Below are positions 34,937-44,265 of a stretch of DNA of 64,000 bases, one piece after another (position 1 is the stretch's first letter; each line of letters opens with the position of its first letter). The stretch is from Candidatus Sysuiplasma superficiale (lineage in GTDB: Archaea > Thermoplasmatota > Thermoplasmata > Sysuiplasmatales > Sysuiplasmataceae): contig JAGVSJ010000002.1 in the NCBI GenBank assembly GCA_019720975.1, positions 62,001 through 126,000 of the forward strand, in the 5' to 3' direction. A model generated the notes under the pieces. That model made no database searches, was not told the DNA's origin, and was given only the letters and a program-made list of their open reading frames with translations. The position numbers and the translations under genes were made by a program.

Positions 34937-35782
34937 TCAGTCGGCGATTATCTTGCCGTGAGCCATCTGACGCGTTGATGCGACACCTATGCCTTCTCTG
35001 GATATCGCTATTAGGCCTACTGAGACACTCCTGTCATAGAGTGAGATTCCGGCTTCCACAGCTTCCTGCGGATGCATTCCATGTTCCATCATATCATAGA
35101 CTGTCTTGCTGAGCACCTTTCTTATAATTTCTTCCCCGATGCCTGTAGCCGCAACTGCGCCCTTCCTTCCAGCATAGATGCCACATCCGATCATCGGAAC
35201 GTCACCGACTCTTCCCTTCAGTGCCGGAAAGGTGCCTCCAGTAGAGTTGGCCGCAGCAAAATTACCGAGAGCATCCATCGCGACAGAACCAACTGTGTCC
35301 ACAGAATAAGTTTTCCAGTTTTTAGGCCACTCGGGCCTCTTGCCTTTACTGAAATCATCAATTTCACGTTTCAGCCTTTCTCTCCCCCTGTCCGTTGAAA
35401 CGTCATATTCCTGGAATCCCAGTGATCTTGCAAGCTCAATTGCACCATCACATACAAGAAGTACGTGGGGTGTCTTCATCACTTCTCTGGCAAGCCTGAC
35501 AGGATTCCTTATACTGGTGATATGGGCGACAGCTCCACATTCGCCGCTCGAAGACATCACAGCCGCATCCATGTATGCGATACCGTCAAATCTGAGTACA
35601 GAGCCTGTACCTGCATTGAACCTGCTGTCATCCTCCATAATCGAAACACATTCTGTAACACACTCGACGGCGGAAGAACCCCTCTGAAGCAGAGCACTGC
35701 CCGCTGCAGCGGCCCTTTCAGGTCCGTCACTTAGTTCTGAGGGAGAGCCGGAGCCTCCGTGCACGACAACACCATATTTCAT
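34937..35782 (-). CDS. plant-type L-asparaginase / isoaspartyl peptidase (Ntn hydrolase)
   Basis: About 281 residues. VVHGGSGSP at the N-terminus and RFNAGTGSVLRFDG are family signatures. The autoprocessing site is in YSVDTVGSVAMD, with Thr163 as nucleophile of the β-subunit, followed by STGGTFPALKGRVGDVPMIGCG. The precursor splits itself and hydrolyses asparagine or isoaspartyl peptides to aspartate. Aspartate could pass to the aspartase encoded at 32180. ATG 35782 (MKYGVVVHGG) was chosen over a longer frame beginning at 35854 that overlaps the haem gene. Confidence 0.9.
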   Translation of the reverse strand: MKYGVVVHGGSGSPSELSDGPERAAAAGSALLQRGSSAVECVTECVSIMEDDSRFNAGTGSVLRFDGIAYMDAAVMSSSGECGAVAHITSIRNPVRLAREVMKTPHVLLVCDGAIELARSLGFQEYDVSTDRGRERLKREIDDFSKGKRPEWPKNWKTYSVDTVGSVAMDALGNFAAANSTGGTFPALKGRVGDVPMIGCGIYAGRKGAVAATGIGEEIIRKVLSKTVYDMMEHGMHPQEAVEAGISLYDRSVSVGLIAISREGIGVASTRQMAHGKIIAD

Positions 35783-35847
35783 ACGTCCGCAGATTGCATC
35801 TGTGTATGTCAAGTTTCTCAATATTGTGTCCCTGGAGCAGAAACCGT

Positions 35848-36519
35848 TCAACAAAGTTCCTGCAATATCTGCTCAAGTGGTTTTTTAACGCAAACAAACA
35901 TGGGCGTATCCCTTACAGTATACTTACTTGCCTCCGTGTTCCTCAGTTCCATAACAAGAGACTGGAAAGACTGGATATCGTTTCCGTCAAACGAGAGGAA
36001 GAAGTCCTGATCGCCGATGCCGAAGGAATAGGCTGTGTTTATTCGAACACCAGGATATTTCCTTCCAACAGTGATGTGCTCTGTCATTATCCTTTTTCTC
36101 TCGGAAAGAGGGAGCAGATACCATTCCCTTGTCTTGACAAAGGGATAGACAAAGAGCAGCTTTCCTTCGCCACTCTTCAGATTGACTTCCGACTCACCAT
36201 CGACGGCATATTCTGACTTTCTCTTTGTGCACAGATAAACATAAGGAGTTTCCAGAAAGCGTGTCAACCCGGCTCTCCTTGTCTTTGCGAGCGCATTTTC
36301 CATCACAATAATATCGTCAGAGACAAAATGCAGCATAAAATCAGTTTCCGGGCGCAATCCGGCGAGTGAATAAGAAGCTGCGAGGAGACCGCTGTCCCTC
36401 AGCGTAACTTCAAATTCTGAGACCATTCTCCGTCTTTCCTTTGCTTCCAGATCCAGCAGTGACTTTGAAATCCTGTAAAAGGTAAAATTGTGAATTTCAG
36501 TTTTTCCGTCTGCACTCAT
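35848..36519 (-). CDS. HemQ-like chlorite-dismutase-family haem enzyme
   Basis: 223 residues with a tandem ferredoxin-like fold. The second half carries FVYPFVKTREWYLLP and the haem-ligand region MTEHITVGRKYPGVRINTAYSFGIGDQDF with His148. Proteins of this family with haem-synthesis neighbours decarboxylate coproheme to haem b. Here it is the last gene of an operon with a Met8-like and an AhbA-AhbB gene. It may therefore take the place of AhbD at the end of the siroheme-dependent route. True chlorite dismutase activity is unlikely in this context. Confidence 0.85.
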   Translation of the reverse strand: MSADGKTEIHNFTFYRISKSLLDLEAKERRRMVSEFEVTLRDSGLLAASYSLAGLRPETDFMLHFVSDDIIVMENALAKTRRAGLTRFLETPYVYLCTKRKSEYAVDGESEVNLKSGEGKLLFVYPFVKTREWYLLPLSERKRIMTEHITVGRKYPGVRINTAYSFGIGDQDFFLSFDGNDIQSFQSLVMELRNTEASKYTVRDTPMFVCVKKPLEQILQELC

Positions 36520-36538
36520 GTAATTCCCACGCCTTCAC

Positions 36539-37504
36539 TCAGACAAAATATTCAACCCTCTGTTTCTTGTATTCTTTTGTGCTGTAAAGTATGACATAAT
36601 CACTCAGCCCTGTCTTTCTGGATAGTTCAGATGCAATATGCTCGCACTCGCTCCTTTCCCTGCCATGTATCATTGTGAATGTACTGTAAGGCCAGTCCTC
36701 ATAAGTCGGGCGCATGTAGCAGTGACTTATCTCGCTGAATTCACGGGCAGCCTCTGCGATTCGCGCGGACTCCTCCTCGTCGGCCCGCCAGCATACCATA
36801 CCGTTGGCTACGAAACCGGCCTTCTGGTGCCTGAGAATGGCTGCGAATCTCCTCATTACGCCAAGTTCCTGATATGCCGCAAAGCGGCGGAATAACTCCT
36901 CGTTGCTCATGCCAAGCTCTGCCGACATGCTGTCAAATGGTGCTGGAATGGTTTCTATATCGCGCTGCGTAACGCGTATAAAACGCCTGTCTTCCTCTCC
37001 GGGGACAAAAGGGGTTTTCCAGCTGCGCTTTTCCTCCTCTGTCCTTACAGCCTCTCCCGTCATGTTCAGGCGCACACCTATCTTGTACAGTTTGATTGCC
37101 GGAAGGACATGCCACCTGCTTACGCCATTTTCCTCCGCAAGTCTTGCTGCTTCCTTGCTGACGTCGGTTCCTGGTGGAGTGGCAAGTGTGAACCACAGAT
37201 TGAATTCACCGTCCCTTCTGTAGTTATGACTTACACCCGGATGACTGTTTATTCTTTCGGCAACAGAATCAATCATCCGCTCATCAACGGAAAAGGAAAC
37301 GAGCGTGCTTGAATAGCCGAGTCTCCTCGTATCATAAATTGCACTTATCTGCCTTATGATGCCGATTTTCCTGAGCCTCGATATACGCTCTATTGTTTCA
37401 TGCTCATCAATGCCTGATCTCTTTCCCAGTTCTCTGAAAGGTCTGGTATCCAGGGGAAAGGACCACTGCACTTCGTTAAGCAACTTCCTGTCTGTATTAT
37501 CCAT
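36539..37504 (-). CDS. siroheme decarboxylase, AhbA-AhbB fusion
   Basis: About 321 residues made of two Lrp-like siroheme-decarboxylase units in one chain. The first (residues 1-160) begins with DNTDRKLLNEVQWSFPLDTRPF and has HNYRRDGEFNLWFT, as in AhbA. The second has MRRFAAILRHQKAGF and SHCYMRPTYEDWPYSTFTMIHG, as in AhbB. The two subunits are separate genes in Desulfovibrio and many archaea. The enzyme turns siroheme into 12,18-didecarboxysiroheme. I chose ATG 37504; the longer frame starts with TTG at 37552 and would overlap the preceding gene. Confidence 0.9.
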   Translation of the reverse strand: MDNTDRKLLNEVQWSFPLDTRPFRELGKRSGIDEHETIERISRLRKIGIIRQISAIYDTRRLGYSSTLVSFSVDERMIDSVAERINSHPGVSHNYRRDGEFNLWFTLATPPGTDVSKEAARLAEENGVSRWHVLPAIKLYKIGVRLNMTGEAVRTEEEKRSWKTPFVPGEEDRRFIRVTQRDIETIPAPFDSMSAELGMSNEELFRRFAAYQELGVMRRFAAILRHQKAGFVANGMVCWRADEEESARIAEAAREFSEISHCYMRPTYEDWPYSTFTMIHGRERSECEHIASELSRKTGLSDYVILYSTKEYKKQRVEYFV

Positions 37505-37535
37505 GTCGTCAATGGCTGGCGAATGTCCTTCGTGT

Positions 37536-38237
37536 TTACTTTCCCTGAGCAAGTGAGTTCACCTTCCTGATAGCAAGTTTTGATGCCTCCTCCTTCCTGC
37601 CCTGTTCAAGCAGAAGCCATATCTCAGGGTCATATACGACAGAGCACAGTATCTCCTTCCTCCGTGACATCTCGGGTATGCCGTACCGGAGTTCCTTCCT
37701 GAGTTCGGACTGTATGTCTAGCATTTCCCAGAAAGCCCTGTTGAGTGCGTTCATAATGGTTTCCTTCGTGAACCTCGACATAGTTGGGGACATGCCGTTC
37801 GTGGAAATTGACACTGTAAGTGGCCCGCCTTTTATCATCGAGGCGAAATACACATCCGAATCCACCACATCAACATTATTGCACAGAATACCGTTTGCAG
37901 CGCAATGCTTCATTATTCTGTCATTTAGCGAATGGTTATCGGTTGCGCAAATTACAAGGAATGGCTCACCTATCAGCTTCAGGACATCATCCCCTGACAC
38001 CTTTATCCTTTTCACATCAAGTGACTCAAAACCATCGGTAAACTCTTCGCTGTAGACGGTTATTGAGCGTGAATATGGCTGCAGGAGAGCTGCCTTGTGA
38101 AGAGCCACATCGCCGCCTCCTACGATGACGATATCCTTTTCTCTGAGAGATATCATGAGCGGAAAGTGAGGATCATCGGCAGAACCGATACCTTTCTTCC
38201 TGCCCTCTTCTGCACTGACACCAGGACCTTCAATCAT
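37536..38237 (-). CDS. precorrin-2 dehydrogenase / sirohydrochlorin ferrochelatase (Met8/CysG-N type)
   Basis: 233 residues. Rossmann motif IVIVGGGDVALHKAALL near residue 36, VICATDNHSLNDRI and the bifunctional-site region NNVDVVDSDVYFASMIKGGPLTVSISTNGMSP. It oxidises precorrin-2 and inserts iron to give siroheme. It is the first gene of the haem operon, ending 31 bases before the AhbA-AhbB start. A TATA-like CTTATATTTG (RC of about 38261-38271) lies about 28 bases before the ATG, so the message is probably leaderless. The genes that make precorrin-2 are not in the window. Confidence 0.9.
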   Translation of the reverse strand: MIEGPGVSAEEGRKKGIGSADDPHFPLMISLREKDIVIVGGGDVALHKAALLQPYSRSITVYSEEFTDGFESLDVKRIKVSGDDVLKLIGEPFLVICATDNHSLNDRIMKHCAANGILCNNVDVVDSDVYFASMIKGGPLTVSISTNGMSPTMSRFTKETIMNALNRAFWEMLDIQSELRKELRYGIPEMSRRKEILCSVVYDPEIWLLLEQGRKEEASKLAIRKVNSLAQGK

Positions 38238-38447
38238 ACGCGGCTTCCTATTTTACTACAAATATAAGTAGTCTACAGGAAACCGGGCATACTGTGGTTG
38301 AAATTTTCTGCTTTGAACTCCAGAAGGCAAAGCTGTGTTATACCTGCGGGATGTCAACAATGCCTGGTTCCATTCTGCTGTACTGTGTTATGCTGTAACG
38401 GGGCCGTTCAGAAAAAATGGAAAATGTTTGATAAGATAGGTGTTGAT

Positions 38448-39044
38448 TCAGCTTGCCTGTTCGGGAACCGGTGTTGTTATGACCCACGCAAATATTGGCG
38501 AGACAACAGAGGCGGTTGCGAGACCGTCAGTTGTGGAGTAACTGGTCTTTTCGGTAACATTTGTGAAGGCACCGGTTATGGGGTTCCATATGAAGAATTC
38601 ATTGCCGTTCGTCAGGACTGAAATCTTCAATTGGTATGTGGCGCCACTAAGTTCGAAGAGTACCGGGTTGTTGGTTCCAGGATTGAAGGTGTACTTGCCG
38701 TTTATTTCAAAGCCGAATGCCTTGACCCCTTCTGTTCCCAGAGGGAAATTCTTTGGCCCGGGACCTGTGGCACCCGTTGCCCAGTGAAGTATGCTGAAGC
38801 TTGTCACTGTAACCAGCCCGGAAGATGTTTTGGCTTCCAACCCGGCTGGAACATGCACTGTAACTCCGTATGCCGTAAAATTTCCGCCTTCAGGTCCGAC
38901 AGCAAATGTGGTAACTGCTGTCGGCATTGTTCCCGGAGCTGCACTCGCGTTCGCCGCACCTGCCAAACTGCTGAACAGGAAGGCAGCAGCGATCATCGCC
39001 GCTGCCGTTCCATAAACCGTTTTTCTCATCATCGAAGTATTCAC
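38448..39044 (-). CDS. secreted β-rich protein of unknown function
   Basis: 198 residues. A Sec signal peptide (RKT, then VYGTAAAMIAAAFLFSSLAGA) ends near ANASAA. The mature part is rich in Gly, Thr and Asn with alternating hydrophobics. It contains PEGGNFTAYGVTVHVPAGLE, which resembles the opening strands of ZU5-like domains. It has no C-terminal anchor. The GTG at 39044 lies ~27 bases after TTAAATAATAAG; the ATG at 39032 is the alternative. No family is assigned. An extracellular or surface-associated role is likely. Confidence 0.75.
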   Translation of the reverse strand: MNTSMMRKTVYGTAAAMIAAAFLFSSLAGAANASAAPGTMPTAVTTFAVGPEGGNFTAYGVTVHVPAGLEAKTSSGLVTVTSFSILHWATGATGPGPKNFPLGTEGVKAFGFEINGKYTFNPGTNNPVLFELSGATYQLKISVLTNGNEFFIWNPITGAFTNVTEKTSYSTTDGLATASVVSPIFAWVITTPVPEQAS

Positions 39045-39132
39045 TCTCCAATATACTGACCGCAGGCTTATTATTTAAGCAAGAATTGCAAATCATATGC
39101 AAAAGATATGCAAATTGAGTGCAAGAGAATGG

Positions 39133-40131
39133 TCAGGGAAGCATGCAGTAGTTTATTGACACTTCACAGATATCAGTTGCATAGTAAGCCGTTCTCCTTA
39201 TCGATTCCTCTATCAGCGCCAGCATTATTGCTTCCTCCCCGCGTACCTTCTGTATCTCTCTTGAGAGATCGGGGAGCATTGTTTTGAGATAATCTCTCTG
39301 GTCTATCACCTGATTTGCCTCCTCCACGTTTTTCCTGAAATAAGCATTCATAGCGCCATCCAGCATCTTTATTGCAAAGGAATGAGCGACGGCAAACTTC
39401 TTTCGAAGGTCCGCTCCTGTCTCAAAACCTTTCAGCTCCGATACAGACCTGGCAATCTGGACCGCATGATCACCGATCCTTTCCAGATAACGGGCTACCT
39501 GGAAGTAGGAATTGCTCTCGTCTATGGTGATCTTTAGCCTTTCCGCAAGACCGATATTCTTCATCATCATATTGTGCTCCTTCATGATTATCCAGTAAAG
39601 CCTGTCAGCATCATAGTCTCTGTTTATGACATCAATCGCAAGCTGCACATCCGAGCCCAGCAAAGCGGAGATTGCATCTTCCTGCATCGAACGCACTATA
39701 AGGTGAAGGCGCCTCACACCCTTTTCCTGGGAGAGTTCCAGCGGATCGCTCAGGTCCTTTATGACTATGCTGTTGATGCTCTCTTCGACTATTTCAACCC
39801 CTGTTACCGACCTGGTAAAATGCCTTATTCTCTCCTTCATTGCGTTGTCTATCCTGTCCTTGGCTCTGACGGTTATTGAATCGAATCCCATCACATAGGC
39901 ACCTATTAGCATCCGTTCCAGATGTACTGGACTTTCCTTTTTAATTAAAAATTCCTTTGCCCTGGAGTTGCGTAATTCGGGTATGGATGCACTTATCGAC
40001 AGCATACCGTTTTCCGCAACTGTCAGCGCAAGTGAGTCGCCTGCGCGAATACCCATCTTCTTCACCCAGTCCTTAGGCAGAGAAACGGTATAAGTTGAAT
40101 TTCCAGTGAATTGCACTTTTCTTGTTTCCAT
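39133..40131 (-). CDS. phosphate regulator: SpoVT/AbrB domain plus PhoU repeats
   Basis: 332 residues. The first ~50 residues form an AbrB swapped-hairpin DNA-binding unit (KVQFTGNSTYTVSLPKDWVKKMGI). The remainder holds PhoU-like three-helix repeats: YFQVARYLERIGDHAVQIARSV contains the E-x-x-x-D metal-binding pattern, and a second repeat lies near the C-terminus. This architecture is common in archaea near phosphate transporters. It is divergent from the MFS-DUF47 transporter gene, with an inverted repeat between them, so autoregulation and control of phosphate uptake are likely. A TATA-like CATATATC (RC of about 40150-40158) lies about 24 bases before the ATG. Confidence 0.88.
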   Translation of the reverse strand: METRKVQFTGNSTYTVSLPKDWVKKMGIRAGDSLALTVAENGMLSISASIPELRNSRAKEFLIKKESPVHLERMLIGAYVMGFDSITVRAKDRIDNAMKERIRHFTRSVTGVEIVEESINSIVIKDLSDPLELSQEKGVRRLHLIVRSMQEDAISALLGSDVQLAIDVINRDYDADRLYWIIMKEHNMMMKNIGLAERLKITIDESNSYFQVARYLERIGDHAVQIARSVSELKGFETGADLRKKFAVAHSFAIKMLDGAMNAYFRKNVEEANQVIDQRDYLKTMLPDLSREIQKVRGEEAIMLALIEESIRRTAYYATDICEVSINYCMLP

Positions 40132-40173
40132 ACTCTATAGATATCATTCAGATATATGTTTTAACCTATTTCA

Positions 40174-40195
40174 ATATAGTATATATAGACTATAT
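40174..40195. promoter_or_regulatory. perfect ATATAGT / ACTATAT inverted repeat, candidate phosphate box
   Basis: Arms at 40174-40180 and 40189-40195 are exact complements across 8 AT-only bases except one G. It lies between the AbrB-PhoU gene and the transporter it probably controls. The same arms occur at 497-511 before the other PHS-type transporter. Confidence 0.55.
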
Positions 40196-40311
40196 TCATA
40201 AAAGCATCAAATCTGTGTTGCTGACGTGACAATCCACCTACCAAAGAGAACACACTCCATGCCGATATTCTGCTGCAGAATGCCCGCTCCCGCACCGTCG
40301 GAGGGCTGCAG

Positions 40312-42285
40312 TTGAGCGGTGGCCAGAGCCCGTTCGCATCCCTAGATGAACAGGGAATCAGGAAATACCACATAAGGACACTTATCGTATCGGGAATGGG
40401 ATTCTTCACAGATGCCTATGATCTCTTCGTTATTGGCGCGATTCTTCCCATAATCGGCATTTACTTTGATATCTCCGACAAGTCACTTGCCTATGCACTT
40501 ATATCCAGCTCCGCTCTATTCGGAGCAATAATAGGTCCGCTGATATTCGGGCCTATAGCCGACAGATACGGCAGAAAGATAATCTACAGTTTCGACCTCC
40601 TCATACTGGTGGCTGCCGCAATCGGTTCGGCGACGGCTACAAGCGCATCTCAGCTCATTCTGTGGCGTTTTGTACTGGGGATAGGGATAGGTGCGGATTA
40701 TCCTGTAAGTGCCACAATAATGTCTGAATTCTCAAACAGGAAGGACAGAGGCAAGCTTGTAGCGTCCGTATTCGCTATGCAGGGATTCGGACAGCTGACA
40801 GGGGCCCTGGTAACCCTGCTTACACTGTTCCTGCATTTCCAGCTTTCACTTTCATGGCGCATACCGCTGGCAATGGGTGCAGTGCCAGCGCTTGCCGTTC
40901 TGTATATGAGGAACAGGATATCGGAAACGCCGCGATATGCGGCTTATTCCGGCATGAGCAACGGATCTCCTTCTTCCTCGCACAACATTCCAATGGATAG
41001 GGAGGAAGGAAGTCGTGGCTACGGAATAAGAATACCGAAGCGGGACATAATATCGATGTACATACCGCTGATACTCGGAACATCACTCTGCTGGTTTGCA
41101 TTGGACGTATCGTTTTACGGAACAGGCATATTTGCCAACACAATAATACACGACGTCGGCGCCATCTCCATAATTCATTCTACTGAGATAACAGCGGCAA
41201 TCTTTCTGTTTTCCGCCTTTCCAGGCTACTGGGCGGCTGTCTATCTAATCGACAATATAGGCAGGAAGAAACTGCAGCTGCTCGGTTTCATCTTCATGGC
41301 GGTGGCGTACTCCTCAATAGTGCTGATACCGTTCATCGTTTCCGACGTCACTGCACTCTTCGTGGTTTTCGGCTCAACGTTCTTTTTCATCAACATGGGG
41401 CCGAACACAACAACTTTCGTCATACCTGTCGAGGTATTTCCCACGCAGATCAGGACTACCGGGCATGGCATTGCTGCAGCCACTGGTAAGGCAGGAGCAG
41501 CCATGAGTGCTTTCCTGTTTCCATTCATGCTGAAATACATACATCTCAGCGGAATATTTTCATGGCTCGCAGTTGTCTCCATACTCGGACTGGCGCTGAC
41601 TGTGCTGTTCATACCCGAGGGGCAGGACAGAAGGCTTGAAGACATCAGCGGCGAAGAAAGACTTCTGAAAACATACTCTGAATTTTCCGATCTGATCTCA
41701 CAGCTCACCGAGAAGATCGTCCTCGCTTCCGAAGAGACCAACAGCTTCGTAAACGAATGGGGAAATACAGGAGAAATTGCCAGGAAAATCAAATCGATAG
41801 AGCATGACTGCGATGAAATAGTACACAGGATATTTGTCAGGCTGAACACGAAGTTTCTCGCTCCAATAAACAGGATGGAAATTGTTTCACTTGCACAGGC
41901 ACTGGATGACATAATGGATTATATCGAAGCTACGGTCGCCAGGTTTGAGATGTATAATATCAGTGCGTCTGATGAGTACATAAGGGAATTCATGAAAACG
42001 ATTCTTTCCTGCACAAAGGAGGTAGCGGTGGGCATCGCAAATATAAATGATATCTATTCCAAAAGGTTCGACAGAATAGAAAGGAGCTGCATAGAAATCA
42101 ACAAATACGAGAATGAATCCGATTCAACGCTTCGCAGGGCTCTTCAGACACTCTTCAGAGGAAGTGATGCCATCCATATAATAAAACTCAAGGAAATATA
42201 CGACAATCTCGAGACTGTTACTGACAAGTGCGAAGATGTGGCTGACATACTTCGCGATCTGATCGTCAAGTACAGGGGTCTGTGA
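40312..42285 (+). CDS. phosphate-type MFS symporter fused to a C-terminal DUF47/PhoU-like domain
   Basis: 657 residues. Residues 1 to about 435 form a 12-helix PHS-family transporter with GMGFFTDAYDLFVIG, GIGIGADYPVSATIMSE and GPNTTTFVIPVE. The last ~215 residues are a soluble helical DUF47 domain: KIKSIEHDCDEIVHRIF, LNTKFLAPINRMEIVSLAQALDDIMDYIEA and DNLETVTDKCEDVADILRD. DUF47 proteins normally exist as separate subunits beside Pit transporters and damp uptake. A single chain joining it to an MFS phosphate porter is unusual. The TTG start is supported by GGAGG 8 bases upstream, and no better start exists in frame. Confidence 0.88.
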   Translation: MSGGQSPFASLDEQGIRKYHIRTLIVSGMGFFTDAYDLFVIGAILPIIGIYFDISDKSLAYALISSSALFGAIIGPLIFGPIADRYGRKIIYSFDLLILVAAAIGSATATSASQLILWRFVLGIGIGADYPVSATIMSEFSNRKDRGKLVASVFAMQGFGQLTGALVTLLTLFLHFQLSLSWRIPLAMGAVPALAVLYMRNRISETPRYAAYSGMSNGSPSSSHNIPMDREEGSRGYGIRIPKRDIISMYIPLILGTSLCWFALDVSFYGTGIFANTIIHDVGAISIIHSTEITAAIFLFSAFPGYWAAVYLIDNIGRKKLQLLGFIFMAVAYSSIVLIPFIVSDVTALFVVFGSTFFFINMGPNTTTFVIPVEVFPTQIRTTGHGIAAATGKAGAAMSAFLFPFMLKYIHLSGIFSWLAVVSILGLALTVLFIPEGQDRRLEDISGEERLLKTYSEFSDLISQLTEKIVLASEETNSFVNEWGNTGEIARKIKSIEHDCDEIVHRIFVRLNTKFLAPINRMEIVSLAQALDDIMDYIEATVARFEMYNISASDEYIREFMKTILSCTKEVAVGIANINDIYSKRFDRIERSCIEINKYENESDSTLRRALQTLFRGSDAIHIIKLKEIYDNLETVTDKCEDVADILRDLIVKYRGL

Positions 42286-42438
42286 AACAATTGACCCATG
42301 CGGGAATTGCGATCCAGGAACTCTTCAGTCATGATAGAAGCAAACTAATATCAGTGATGTGAAAACCATAGCGTGACAACAGCTGGCGACGCAGGATATG
42401 CATAAAGACCGCAGGAATCTTCTCGCCCGGGATGCATC

Positions 42439-44139
42439 TCAGACAAAGGGTGTCAGCGGCGGAGCGTACTCATACACCGTTGCAAAGCCATTTGTATACA
42501 CTTCGACGAAATAATATGTTTTCAGCATGCTGAGCACTGAGGTTGGAATTGGAAGATCAGGCTGATTTGGATAGAAGTTTGCTGAATTGACCATCTCCCT
42601 GTCTACTATAATGTAGCCGATCCTCGCACTTCCTGCAGGTGTTTCCGAAAGGTTGAGATTGGCGAGGAGGTCATGAAGACCCGTCGAATGAAATATGGGG
42701 TAACCGCCAAACTCCCAGGTCGCCTCTCTTCCGCCGTAGCCGAAGACAATTGAACTGAGACGGTGATCGGAAGCAAACGTGGAATTCCTGGGCGTATTCC
42801 ACGCTATCCAGTTCGCAGCCTGGAGATCCTCGTACGGTGTTGCTCCGATCTTTGACGGCGAAGATATCGCTGCACTCTGAAAGGTAACAGCCATGGTGGA
42901 GAATATCAGGGCAAAGGCTACAATAACTGACACCCAGATTCTGGCTTCCGGTTTGAAATACAGTTCGAGTGTTCCAACAACTCCGAAGCCGACAAGAAAT
43001 GCAAGAAGCAAGTAGAGGTATTCAACGACTCTGAACGGAACAAGATAGGAAATGCCTGTAAAGAAACCGACTGCAATGATCGCAACAACAGAGAGAAGAA
43101 GAACTCCTACCAGAAAATTTTCATACCTGGCAGTGGAAAACTGGATGAAGAAAAGAACGCCGACAAGTGGAAGAATGAGAGAAGGGGCGAAGAATGCCGA
43201 AGCCGGATCCGGGTATATCGGAATTGAAGGGAAACCAAATGCTGAAACGTAAACGATGGCCGCGGCAGTTATGATGAAGATTGCAAAAATATAGCCACTG
43301 AGCAGCCTTCTACTGACACTGTAACTAAAAGAAGAACGGGAGATATGCAGATATCGGCCGGCGAAGTATATGAGCAGGATCGCAGCATAAGGCAGGAGGA
43401 GGGATAATGGTAGCGGTGCTATCTTCTGTATAAACAGTTTCATGAATTCGGGTGCTGCAAGAGACCAGTAAAAGATGGCGAGTGTTGTAACAGATACAAG
43501 AGAAATGACTGTCCGCGACAGACAAGCACTGTCCGCTCTTCTGAAAAATGAATAATAGACGAGGGAGATAAACATTGTGAGTATTACAAATACGGTTCCA
43601 AGATGGTATGTTGGTATCATCGACACTGCAAGAAGGGTGGAGAAAACAAAAGCTGTCCTGCTTCTACCTGAATCCAGGTAGAAATTAAGGAAGAATATCA
43701 GGACCATTTCCCCCAGTGTATCGGAGGCAATTATTGATGTGTGACCAACAGTGACAACTGAGGCTGAATAAAAGAGTGCCGTCAGGATGCCTCCTGCCTT
43801 TCTTCCTGAAAGTCTGCGCCCGATGGATGAAAACGGGAAAACTAGAAGAGATGAGATGAACGGCATACCCAGTTCTGTGACTGTTGCCGAAGAAATACCG
43901 CTGAAGGAAGAGAATACACCAAGCAGCTCATAGACAGCAGGAAATTCCGTATATGTGCTTCCAAAACCCAGATAAGGGGAAGGCATTCGGCCGAAAGATG
44001 AGAAATAATTCACAATATAGTAATTCTCACCTGTATCGGGTCCCCATACACTGTAAGAGAGAGGCATAATAAGGCGCAGCATCAGTGAAACAAAATAAAG
44101 TGAAATTACAGAGTAGAGATACCACCTGTCTTCTCTCAT
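42439..44139 (-). CDS. GT-C-type membrane glycosyltransferase-like protein
   Basis: 566 residues with roughly 11-13 membrane helices and a ~130-residue C-terminal outside domain. The first outside loop has an acidic pattern (SVWGPDTGENYYIVNYF) as in GT-C enzymes, where an Asp in this loop takes part in catalysis with a dolichyl-phosphate sugar. The C-terminal part has ANWIAWNTPRNSTFASDHR, which resembles archaeal dolichol-phosphate-mannosyltransferase-like proteins. A role in S-layer or lipid glycosylation is inferred. The sugar and acceptor are unknown. Confidence 0.68.
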   Translation of the reverse strand: MREDRWYLYSVISLYFVSLMLRLIMPLSYSVWGPDTGENYYIVNYFSSFGRMPSPYLGFGSTYTEFPAVYELLGVFSSFSGISSATVTELGMPFISSLLVFPFSSIGRRLSGRKAGGILTALFYSASVVTVGHTSIIASDTLGEMVLIFFLNFYLDSGRSRTAFVFSTLLAVSMIPTYHLGTVFVILTMFISLVYYSFFRRADSACLSRTVISLVSVTTLAIFYWSLAAPEFMKLFIQKIAPLPLSLLLPYAAILLIYFAGRYLHISRSSFSYSVSRRLLSGYIFAIFIITAAAIVYVSAFGFPSIPIYPDPASAFFAPSLILPLVGVLFFIQFSTARYENFLVGVLLLSVVAIIAVGFFTGISYLVPFRVVEYLYLLLAFLVGFGVVGTLELYFKPEARIWVSVIVAFALIFSTMAVTFQSAAISSPSKIGATPYEDLQAANWIAWNTPRNSTFASDHRLSSIVFGYGGREATWEFGGYPIFHSTGLHDLLANLNLSETPAGSARIGYIIVDREMVNSANFYPNQPDLPIPTSVLSMLKTYYFVEVYTNGFATVYEYAPPLTPFV

Positions 44140-44265
44140 CCGATGGTCAAATCACCCACCACATATAAATTAAATTCATTCGTGCGACAGGAATGAACTT
44201 CCTTTGATGAGCACTCATGACAATCGTTTTATCTGAATTACCTCAATAGGACTCAGGGAAGTGCG

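Noticed and set aside
35848-36519. Chlorite dismutase detoxification enzyme
   Set aside because: It sits at the end of a haem synthesis operon, so a coproheme decarboxylase role fits better.
41241-41912. 223-codon minus-strand frame opposite the MFS-DUF47 gene
   Set aside because: Ser/Thr-rich shadow of a well-supported gene on the other strand.
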